Source of the DNA: Apostichopus japonicus
Taxonomy: Eukaryota; Echinodermata; Holothuroidea; Aspidochirotida; Stichopodidae
DNA: 64,000 nucleotides
Direction: 5' to 3'
NCBI RefSeq assembly: GCF_037975245.1
Contig: NC_092572.1
Location: 26,640,989 to 26,704,988, forward strand
Both the position numbers and the translations under genes were made by a program. Positions within the stretch are counted from its first letter, which is position 1. Every line of letters starts with the position of its first letter. Below the pieces are notes generated by a model. That model worked only from the letters and a program-made list of their open reading frames with translations. It was not told the DNA's origin and searched no databases. Shown piece by piece: positions 33,369 through 45,300 of the stretch.

Positions 33369-36300
33369 GTAAAATGACCCCTACATTTGATTTTATTTTT
33401 GTAGTATTGGCAATCATTACCCAAAAGTGCTTATTTTGTTGAACGGTTATGAGTCATGTGGGCGCCATCTTCAGTTATTGTTAGGCTATCGTTAAGCCTA
33501 GTTTCAGTCAGTATTGTCGAAATGAACGACATTAGGCTTCCGAACCGGTTTGGACATGATTTTTAGGTAACAATTAATACATCGCTTGTTACATTAAGAA
33601 ACGTACAAGACCTTTATCGCGCTGACGGGATTATTCCACATAAAACTACTATATGCATAGCCTAGACTAGTGGCTAGATGCTTAGGCCTATAACTTTGTA
33701 TAAAGTATAGCCTAACAACAAAACACCTGTCCTGACTACCCTAAGTATTGTAATTGTGTCAAAATCCTTTACTAGCCTAACAGTAACAAATTTATTCATT
33801 GACTGAAGTGAGTAACAGATGTGCAGTTTTCCGCTAAATAATTTGAGTATGACAAGACAACCCCTAGTAAATAGCCACCTTAACGATTCCGTTGTGCTCA
33901 GTACTGGACTTCATCTAAGAAACTAACATTAACAAACAGGTTCTAGGCCAAGCCTACATCCATCTTGTCATCCTAAATAATTGTTCTGCCTCTTGGCTAT
34001 GGAAAGGGAGGGGAAGCAAAATAGGTATACCTAGTACAGTAGTTTAGGCTAGATCTTTCTCCACAGCCACTTTGCAAGTAATAATTTTAACAATCCAGTG
34101 TAGTAGAATTTAGATGGTCTCCTAAAATTTGCCTAGGGGCCAAGGTAATGTAACTGTAAACAATAAATATTTTGCCAAAAGAAACATTCTTCTGAGCTTT
34201 ATACTGTAGCATAGGTTTTAACAGCTTTGAGGGTTACTCAGTGGTGGTGCAATGTATGCATGCAGTCATATGCTTGGTACAAGATGCATTTGTAGATATT
34301 TTATACTGTATGTACTGTAACTGAAAGAAACTCAGAAACTGGCTTTTCCTGTCAGGTACATTTAATCAAAATTCTTAGTTCAACTAATAGACGACCATAT
34401 GTGGCTTCATTTCTGCTCATATTTACTGTAAATAGGTTATAACTTGTATTGGCTAACCTTTGATATATAGCATGGACACTTCGAAGTTCGGACACCTAAG
34501 CCTTAAAACACCCCAAAACTATATCTATTGGTATAAATCACCTGAAAATATACTTGATATGGTGGGAGAAGTGTGTTATTTTACGATACACGGCCAAACT
34601 TTCTTTCCTGCAAACTGTTTTCACGTTGTATTCCAAGAAGATTCTTTGTGATTGTGGAACTGTTATTTCTTTGCTAGAGTATTGCGAAGTTCGGACACCC
34701 GGTCCCACAGTGTGGCGCTGGTGATAAAATTGGTGGCGCAGTTGCTCTTTCAGTAATTATAACAGACTTCATAGATCTCTGTTATTTTATTGACAAATAT
34801 GTAAGTACTTACTTGCACACGGGTCATTTTGGAGAGAAAATAACTGTTGCTTCGTACTTTTTGGTGAAATTTGGCTCTTCCTGTAGGTTGTCATGGTGAA
34901 ATCGTGTATTTCTTAGGGGTGTCCGAACTTCGCAGTGTTCCGAACTTCGCAAAACTGACTATACTAGGAAGATAATTCAACCAGACACCTTCCAGTGAAG
35001 ATATATCAATTGACCTTCTTTGGGAGAAAGTTATACTGCTAGAACAAGAGATGAATAAATTGTAGACCCTGTTTAGTAGGATGCTTCTATGCTACCCTGG
35101 CCAAACCACATTGTGTATACTTTTGTCAGGCTATTCAGAAATTAATTTTAGCATTGAAAATTGTTGTGTAATATTTTTTAAGGATCTGAAATTTTTCTCT
35201 CTATATAGTTCCTGTGTAGAAAGCTGCTATATATCTTTACACTGGTATATTAACTCGACCGTTCTGTATTTTGTGATGCAATACTGGAAATTTTTATTCC
35301 CTGTTTTATTGACAATGGATAGGGGTATATTAGACTTAGCCTGTATATTTGCTACTTGTTTAATGAGGAATGGTAGCAATGTATACCTGGAACATTGTAG
35401 AACTGTACAGTAGCCTTGCGGGATGGGGGGGGGGGGGTGTTTGTGTCTATGCTCAATACATATTTATATACCACCTCATACCGGAAGCTGATGTATAAAG
35501 GTCATGGCAGTTAAGTTAGACTTGGAACAGAACGTACGAGCTTGGCATAATCAGTCAACGAATATCATCTAAATATATAGATCTACTTGAACCCACACTG
35601 TTGTGTTTGTCTTTTAATATGATTAATTGACAAGATCCAGATTGCACACACAACAGGGGGAGGTGAGGTTGGGGGGGGTGGGGTTGGGGGGTAAACCTGA
35701 TAGAGCTGCACAGCTCAGGACTGCAGATTAGCGAAATATAAAGCAGACCAGTATGAGAGAAAAGTAACTCAAGTTGAAAAGTAGACAAGACAAGCAAATA
35801 ATTTTTTTTTCAGAATGGAAGCATACAAATAAAAATAGAATAAAGAACAAGTGCCAGTCAAAAGGAAGGACTTAACTGAGCTGGCATGTCAGTACTGTGA
35901 TAACAAAGAACATCAAATAAGTGAAAATTTGCCTGCTGGTCATAGTTTATCAATCAATCAATCGAATATCGATCCATCAATCAATCAATCAACACCATCG
36001 CTGGCCTGTTTTCACGATGTTCCGCTAAATAAGTGCTAGCTTCAGGCGAACGGGTATCAATTGAGATCCTGACATTACAGTGTTTAGTAAGTCAATAACT
36101 ATATAGCGCCACCAATGTTTTCCTAATATTAACCAGATAAATATAACAGTGGATGAGAACCAAAATTTAGCAGGTTTCTTATCACTAACATACACCAACA
36201 CCTAGGGAGTAATTTATTGTTCAAATCTTCTGTATATAGCATTTTCAAAGGCCATGAAATTTTCTCATTGAATACTGTTGTCCTGTGTAGAACACTGCTC

Positions 36301-39300
36301 TACATATAAACATCTCTTTATTTGTATGACAACTTGACCGTTTTGTAAATACACTAGCATCGTGCGATGCGATACTGAAAGAATTATTCCATGACCCAGA
36401 GGTAGAGATGTTACAGTCACCTTCATTGCCACCAAGATCGTGTCAGTTTGCATTATAATTAATTAATATCCTGTGTTTAAAATGCATTCAGGGGACCTTT
36501 TCAGCTGCAAGAATTAGAAGGGAGCTATGTACAGTGAGAGGCACATGTACAGTATGGAAAACAGATTCAAACAAGAAAAATATTCTGAGATCCTTGAAGG
36601 GGCAGGAAATAATTAGTGTTTCAAATTTTGTTTGTTACAGATTTAATATAATAATAATAATATTTGCCTTTTATATAGCGCTTTATACCAGCGATAGGTC
36701 TCAAAGCGCTTTACAGACGTTATATTACCCCTGGTCAATGATATAACCTGTCCCAGAGACAATCCCTTCAGTCGCAGCAGTTATATACTACGCCAAATGA
36801 CAAGTTACCTCACAGGTACCCATTTAAGCCCTGGGTGGAGATAGGCAAGTGAGATAAAGCATCTTGCCTAAGGACACAACGTAATGAACTAGGCAGGAAT
36901 CGAACCAGCAATCCTTGGATCATGAGTCCGACACCTTAGCCAATTGGCCACCACGCTCTCAGACTTGAAGTTCTAACTCTTAAATGAAAACTACGCTTCC
37001 TCGCTGTGCAAAAACGAGCTATAGATATCATCTATATCGAGTTATTTATAGCAATTTACCCACTTTGCGTCTCATTTTGAGATACGATACTGGATAAATT
37101 ACAATTAGCATTGAAGGGTCATTATTGTTGCTCACAAATATTCTAGAGGGTTAGATAAATGGTCACCCATGCTCAAATTTCATCAAAGCATTCGGCTGCT
37201 ATTCCGAAAGTCATTATCCGTGCACTGAGCTATATTTAATGTTCTTGTTTAATTATCCTAAAATATCTGGGAATAATATCAAGGATCAGAACCTGTAGGA
37301 TAGTTACTTTTGGAAACCTCCAGCAATGTTTCTATTGCATGCATAAACTTGGGGCCAATACTGATGGCCATTAAGGGCTTCCTTCAACCTGAAGAGTCTT
37401 TTTCTAAGAGCCATTTATACACAACTGACCACCTCTAGTGCAAGAACACATTCTTACAGGCTTTTAAATATTGTGTATAAATAATATACTGTATTGTGTA
37501 TTATGTTTAGATATTATTGTGTATTAATTTAGTTGTATCTGGAGAGATACTGTACATACGTGTACATGATGTATGCGGTTTTCCAAACATGTATCCACTG
37601 TATAGTGCACACTGTATGTGTAAGGATATTGAAAATCCTGGCTGAACATTAGCAAGTATAATACAACAGTATGGCAAAGACACCTTCATTTCTGTCACTA
37701 ATTATGGTTCTACTTAAATTTACAGCATGTCATTAAAAGTACAGTATATGTAGCAGAAAATCACTGCACTGACATTGGGAATAGATTCATTAGTTTTATT
37801 TTAGCAAATGCCTTTTGTTTTATGACACTCATTTACCTGTACTGTGTTAATTGGCTGATGACGCAGAAGGTGTTAAGCCACACCCCCTGACCAGTACATA
37901 CAGTACTCCTCATTTGATTGGTCAATTGAAGAGACACTCATTGATATTCTGTTGAGGGAGAATTTGAAACAGATGGATTTCTTTTCTGAAAGTGAAATAT
38001 AATCTCAGAACAAGAGAGAGTCAATAAAATGGGCTTTTTAATGCTTTGGTCAATTCATCCATACAACAATTTACAACTTAGGGCAACTTTTAACACTCAA
38101 GTTGTATTAGGTACAGAAGGATTTTGAATATGTGACCAGTTGCATTAAAGGCATTGATTGCTTAGAAATAAAAACTGTGCTGGATTAATTTGCTGTTTCA
38201 TTCTGGTCAAAACCAACATCCTCATGGCATTTTGTATAAATTAAAGGCGAAGATACAAATTTTGCAAAATTTGGTGACCGTAATTTGCGAATTAATGCAT
38301 CTGGCAATCTCAGCCGAGTGAATGATTTCATCACAGGAATTTAACTCTGAAAATGTCTTTTTTTGTTGTTGTTGTGTGTTTCGTCCAACACGATGATGTA
38401 CTGCATTTACCACCATGTAAGAGTGCATTAATTCAAAACCAAACCTGTTTTTCCCCCCCATTGGGTAGCTTCAAAGATAATTAGATAAAGTCCTTAAATT
38501 ACTCATAGATTCCCTGTAATGTTAGTCACGTAAGTTGTTCTGAAAATGTTTTTGTGAATCTTAAAAATGAACAGAGTTGTCAAGGAAAGTTAAAGAAAGT
38601 AGCCATCAAAAATTGTTGTTTCTAAGCAGAAATTTTTTATCCAGATTTTCTGGCAGAGCTCTAAGTTTGTAGATCTTATGTACTGTTCGGTGCATTTTCT
38701 TAATGTCAGGGGGTGGGGGGGGGGAGGTGGGGCAAGCCTGATCGGCTTTGTTTCCTAAGGGTCCCTCTAAATCAATTTGAATATCACCATTGTACATACA
38801 TTTATATATTTACATGTCACAAACATGATTTTTATCTGTTGTATTTTGAGATAGCGCCCTCTATTACTTTTTCTGGCCGTTACTTCATAAATGCAATGTG
38901 GACTGTGTGGGTGGGTGTTGTGGGAGTCACTTTCATAAGTGTATCTATCTAGGTATTTTGCATGACTTTGTTGAAATCACAAAATAATTAATACTGTCAC
39001 ATCTAAAGGTCAAAATTAAAGATGATTTTCATGTTGAATTTCACTAAGAGGTACTGTTTGTAAGTTAGGGTGAATCAAACAAGACCATTTGTCATATAAG
39101 TTTACCCACAGGGAAAGAACTGTTATTGCTCAGTGTGTTTCACCATTATTACTCACATATATACATGTATACATACCTTGTGTATTTCTTCAGTGTCAGT
39201 AAAATACATTAAAATTGTCCCAAAAGATTACTCAAAGCAGGCGTTTATTCCAAAAAAATTGTAGTGAGTTGGAATATATATTATATATATATATTATAAT

Positions 39301-42300
39301 ATATATATACATCTAAATATAAATAGATAACAAATAATATGTATATATAAATCATAAACAAAATCCACATTTACTCCAAAAGAAATATTATCAGAGAAAA
39401 CCAGAGAAATAAGATATGACTCATAATTGACAAATATGGAGTAATGTTTTAGAAAATATATTGGAATTTTCGGTCCCTGTGGGACCTTTGTCAGAAATAC
39501 TTGGCAGTCGAATGAAAAGTACAAAATGTAACAATGAAAGTATGACGCTAGATAAGTGTAAGTTGCATTGATGGAATTAGAACCAAATCAATATATAAAT
39601 ATACTATATTGAAAATTTGTCGAGGACACATGGTGTAGAATTACTCTCACATTAGGAGAATATATATGTCTACAGTGAGTTATTAGAATTAACGAATTTA
39701 TTAAAACAATGGATTAGCTGGGAATAATCATTTAGGACTGAGAATGAGGAGCCTACAGTATGTGTCGTTAAAAATAGGGATGCACCGGATCCAAATTTAC
39801 ACATTTACACATTTACACAAAAGAAAATCATTAATAAGAAGTAGAATGTATGAAACAAGGAGCAAATCTTAGGTGAGGTTTACGCATATTATAAAGAAGG
39901 TGAAATTAAGACCCCATTTATGAGATTAAATATGACTTGAAGTGGTGTAATCTACATTCTTTAATAAAATAACTACAATATAATTGTTGACAAGCTTGAT
40001 ACAGTATGTAAATTTGTTTGCTGGAAAAATACTGAATACTACTGTACCTATGAAGTTTGTTTTAAAACGGGAAGCTACATTTCACAAATCTCATACTTTA
40101 TACTGAATGAAAAGATTATTTATTTGGATCTTTAGAAACATTGGGTCAGACCATTGAGAAAATTAAATTAAACATGTTAAACCTAATTTTTCCTTACTTT
40201 GAATGTTTTTATTAATTTTTGGAAATAGTTTACATTGATTTAAGTTAATACCAACACCTTTTTAAGGAATAATTCAGGACAGATTTTGAAAAAGATCCGG
40301 CCGGAACCGGATAATTGCTCACTATCCGGCCGGATAGTCCGGCCGGACCGGATATCCGGTGCATCCCTAGTTAAAAACCTAAGAAATGGAATCTCGTAAA
40401 CTTGATTTAGCAGTTCGATTTCGATTTATTTTAAACCAGTATAAATATAAAATATTTATAAATAGGCGTAAAGTGATTTCACGGCGAGCCATGCTAATGA
40501 TCTGTGCAGTATGGTTATACTTCATTTGAATTAATACATAAACACCCCTCCTCCCCAAAAAAAAACAAAGAAGAGAAAAAACAAAAGAAAAGGATTAAAG
40601 TTAAGTCAGCACTTTGAGTATAAGTTTGAGCAAGTAACCTGATGGTACTGATTAAAAAGGGAAAGTAGAAGTAGGAAAATGCTGATGTAAAGTTGTTATC
40701 CTGCTAATTTTAGTAACTCCCTCCAGGCCAGCCCAGATGCTTTGTCTAAGTTGTCATTTCAATTAATCTATATGTTATGTTGCCTTTCAATTTTTTTTTG
40801 CTGAGTTAGAGATACCTAATAGCATAGAAGTAATAATTATGACAGTCATTAAAACTCGATCCAAATGTCTTTTGTGTGGTTGAAAACTTGAATTAGCTGT
40901 TTGCTTTTACTTTCCAAAGTCAAGGCTGAAAGTACATTTATTTCAATGATCTGCCAAAAGAAAAAAAAGCAGTATTTCTCATCAATTATAAACAAAAGTC
41001 TGTATAAACCATTTTGTAAATGGGGTTTCTTGAACTTAAACACAACTACTGTACAGACTTACTGTACTTGCTGGGTATAAATATTGGACATTTTAAATTT
41101 GAGAAAAAAATGAGCAAAGTTGATGAAACTTTTCGGACAAAGGGGAAAGGTCAAACAATTAATTGACGCGTCAAGAGAATTAATATTGACTGCTATTGTA
41201 GATAATATTTTCTTTCCTGACCACTCATTCGACTCTTGGTTTCAAAGAGTCTCATTTACGGTATGCCATATGTGTCAAAAATATCCCAAATAATATCAGC
41301 ATGTTCAAAATTATAATAGCATGTTTAAGATAACATGAGAATGTCCAAAATAATATAAAAGTGTCCAAAATTATATGAGGAGCATGTCAAAATAATATGA
41401 GCATGTCCAAAATAATAAAAGAGTGTCGAAAAAATAATATAAGAATGTCCAAAATGATATAAGAGTGTCCAAGATAATATAACAGTGTCCAAGATAATCT
41501 AAGAATGTCCAAAATAAAGAGTGTCAGAAATAATATGAACATGGCCAAAATAATATGAGTGTCAAAAATAATATGAGCATGAATTCCAAATTAATATAAA
41601 AGAGGCGAAAAATAATAATAGAGTGTCAAATAAAATATAAGAATGTCCAAAATAATATAACAGTGTCCAAAATAATACAAGAATGTCCAAAATAATATAA
41701 CAGTGTCCAAAATAATATGAGCATGTTCCAAACTAATATAATAGAGTCAAAAATATAATATGAATAGAGTGTCAAATATGACATAAGAATGTCCAAACTA
41801 ATTTAACAGTGTCCAAGATAATATGAGAATGTCCAAAATAATATAACAGTGTCCAAAATAATATGAGCAGGTTCCAAAATAATATAATAGAGTCCAAAAA
41901 TAATAATAGAGTGTCAAATATGACTATAAGAATGTCCAAAATAATATAACAGTGTCCAAAATAATATAAGAATGTCCGAAATAATATAACAGTGTTCAAA
42001 TATGACATAAGAATGTCCAAAATAATATTACAGTGTCCAAGTTAAAATGAGAATGTCCAACATGGGAGTGTCCCAGATAATATGAGGATGTCCAAAATAA
42101 TATAATAGAGTCGAAAAACAATAATAGAGTGTCCAAGACGATAATAGAATTTCCAAAATGACATTAAGCATGTCTTACAGTATAACATTGTAAACAATCA
42201 ATTTATCAATAATCAACTTACAGTAATCACTAATCAGTCTGATATACTTCATAATACCTTGTCTCCCTATTCTCTAAAATTGTCTCCATTTTCAAAGATT

Positions 42301-45300
42301 TTCAATTTTTTTTAAAAATAATCCATCCCCCCCAAAAAAAACAGAAGGGAGACCAAAAACGAAAGAAATCGCATCCTTCAAACTAGATGACATTTAAATA
42401 ATTAAAAGATCTAAATAATTATTTAATTCCCATTTCTTCCAACCAACCAGTTAGAAGCCAATTTGATTCTGTTTTTTTTTTTTATAACTCCTCTAAACAG
42501 AGCTTCTCTCGGCTCTCACCGCGCTCTCGCCGGTGGTATATATCATTATACACAATTACTTTTCTCCCACGCGAGTGGGCTATCTTCGGATCTGACTGCC
42601 GAAAAACTTGTCACTCGGTGAAAAAAATAATTGATGATGGGAGAGAATTCTCAGTGACTCAGGTTGAATCAGCTGAGTTTGAGATGAAGATGAAGACATG
42701 AGAGGACACTGCAGAGTTATATACTGTACATACTTCATACATCACCCGCACACCCTAACGAAAAAGTCACCAAATCTTCTTGCATCTTTGCTCTTTTCGG
42801 GAAGAGTCCTTACTCTTCCAACCTGCGTGTTTTGTTTTTTGGTCCTTTGTCAGTTTTTTGGCGTGATTATTCGGGTTAAACAATTTGCTTTAAAACATCT
42901 TGTGATTCAGCTGGTCTCGATTCGAGAGTCGATTTAATCGTCCTCCGACGTCGAAGGGTTTGAATTATTTGTCGTCTTTTTGTTTTACGGAATTTTTTTT
43001 TCGAAGAAACATTTTAATTTTTGATGAGACGAATTTGTGTCTGTACAAGGACTAATATGCTCAGTTTTCTGTAGGTTTGTTCTCTGTGGTTAAATTCTGT
43101 TTTCTTGATCATAATCGGACGAGGAGATCTCAAAGTTTTCTTTTTATCGGATCAACACCAAATAAAATATCTTCTATCTTTTATCAGCAGTGGAAATGAC
43201 GTTTGTTTGATTAATTAAATGATGCAAAAATTCATTGTTTGATGGAATGCAGTTATGTTAATACCTACGTCACTCACGACGAAGTTATATACGTGATATG
43301 AGGGGCAAAAAAATCTTTCGATTTGGATAATAAATTTATATTTGGATCGTATGATGTGAAAATTAGAAAACGTAAGTATGACATCTTTTCCAAGCTATTT
43401 TGCATACATATTTCTTGGAACCTTGGTTTAATCTTTTTCATTTATATGCAGATAGTCTCAATTTAGACTGGCAATTTTACACCCAATTCTGCCCGAAGAA
43501 GAGGTCAAATTTCTTCTTTTTTTTTTTTTCTTTAATTTTTTTACATGTACAGTGATTTTCTTCCAAATATAGGTAAGTTGTTTTTATAGGCATTATAGTA
43601 ATATATGAAGGCATTATTGTAATCTATATATATCTAGGCAATATTGTAATATAAATATGGAAGCTACCAGCTTTTGTTAGCTTTTGATGTTGGGTTTCAG
43701 AAAGAAATGTTTTGAAACTATATCCCCCTTTTTTTTTTTGAAATAGAGAAATTTAAAGCCAACTGCTAAAGGCTCCTTTAATGATCTTGATCTGTTTCCT
43801 CATAAATGCTGGTGAATGCTTTGCTAAGTTTGAACCATTTAACTACTGTATCTATGTATGTACAGTATGTATAGGAACAACATCAACAGGAAAAACCTCA
43901 ATTCCAGGGTTGGATAAATACTCAATTTATCAGTGGTACATTGCCACCAAAAATTTATAAAAAGGGTGATAGCAATTTTTTTTTTCCGGGGGGGGGGGGT
44001 GAATGCTTCAAAAGTACTCTTCTGGGAATTGCGACCTTCCTGAACAATTGTAACTGCCCGGAATTTTTAAATTAGAAAGCAGAATTCTCAGATTGGTGAT
44101 GGTGACGGAAATATGCCGATTAAAAGTTTATGACGTATATACAGTATGTGTGTGACCATTTTTTCACTTTCTAGCATATTATATCTAGTCTGTGACAGCC
44201 TAGAGTACAAGTGACACGTCACTATGTGACGATGACAGAATGAATACTCTTTCAAGCTGTGAATGTGGAAGGAAGACCGTATCTTAATTGAAGCACATTT
44301 TTCATCTTTTTTTTCTTGATTTTAATTAAATTCCTACCCAGCGAAAGAGTCCGTTGCTCTGAGATTACTAGTGATTCATATCGATAACTGTCATTTTTTC
44401 CCACCCCCCGAGCTTCCAAATTATACTCTCCTGATAAATATATATGTTACTTTCCTTTTAATAATGAGTTAACAGTACTTGATCTACGTGTTGTGAATGC
44501 AGAGTACAGTACCTAATTGTATATATCTGTGTAGTCCCGAGATGGATTTTTTTGTTCGTTGCGTGTACAATGCAGTCACTTCAGACTGCAACACTTCCTG
44601 GTTGTGCTATTCAGTGCTTATATATGGTAAACGGTACCTGTAACAAATCAAGGATTTCAATCTCAACGACGACGAGGACGCAGTTTTGAATGATGCCAAA
44701 CAGGAAAGCCGGGGTCACCGTGACGATTTGCTACATAGAGTAAGAGGGTATAGTGACAATGAAGGAGACTTTTCCCTGGGAGGGATTGGTGTAAGAGGAA
44801 ACCAATTTGCTGGTCTCTGACAAGTATTCTTTGAAAACGAGCCAGCTTGTTGAGCATGGACGGGGTCTTGTTACTACGTACGATTAGTCAAACGGAATAT
44901 TGCTTTTGTTGTACAAATTTCTGCTTTGACCTTATAAGCCTGTACCTTGAAACAATACTGCAGATTGTACATGGCTCGCTCATATGAACTGTGTACATAA
45001 CATGTACTGCATGATGTATGCACTTTGTAGCTCAACATACGGTGGCATCATGCATATAGGCTTGCAGTGGCACGCTTTGCCAAAGGGGTGGGAAGGGGGG
45101 GGGGGACACCAGGGGCCTGCAGCCCCAATGAAGTATGATGCATGAAATAAAAAACAAAGGTCGAGTTTTATTGACTATAATTTACTTGATTTACCTCCAA
45201 AATTTGGTTGATCTGAAACTGATATTTAAGTTCTGGAAATGAGGAGCAAAATGTGCAATGCTTAAGATAACGTGTCCCCCCCCTTGACCCTCACTAGGTG

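Noticed and set aside
41772-42020. Minus-strand hydrophobic 82-codon open frame
   Set aside because: It is created by the 20-bp AT-rich satellite, which reads as Leu/Ile/Phe/Tyr-rich peptide in several frames.
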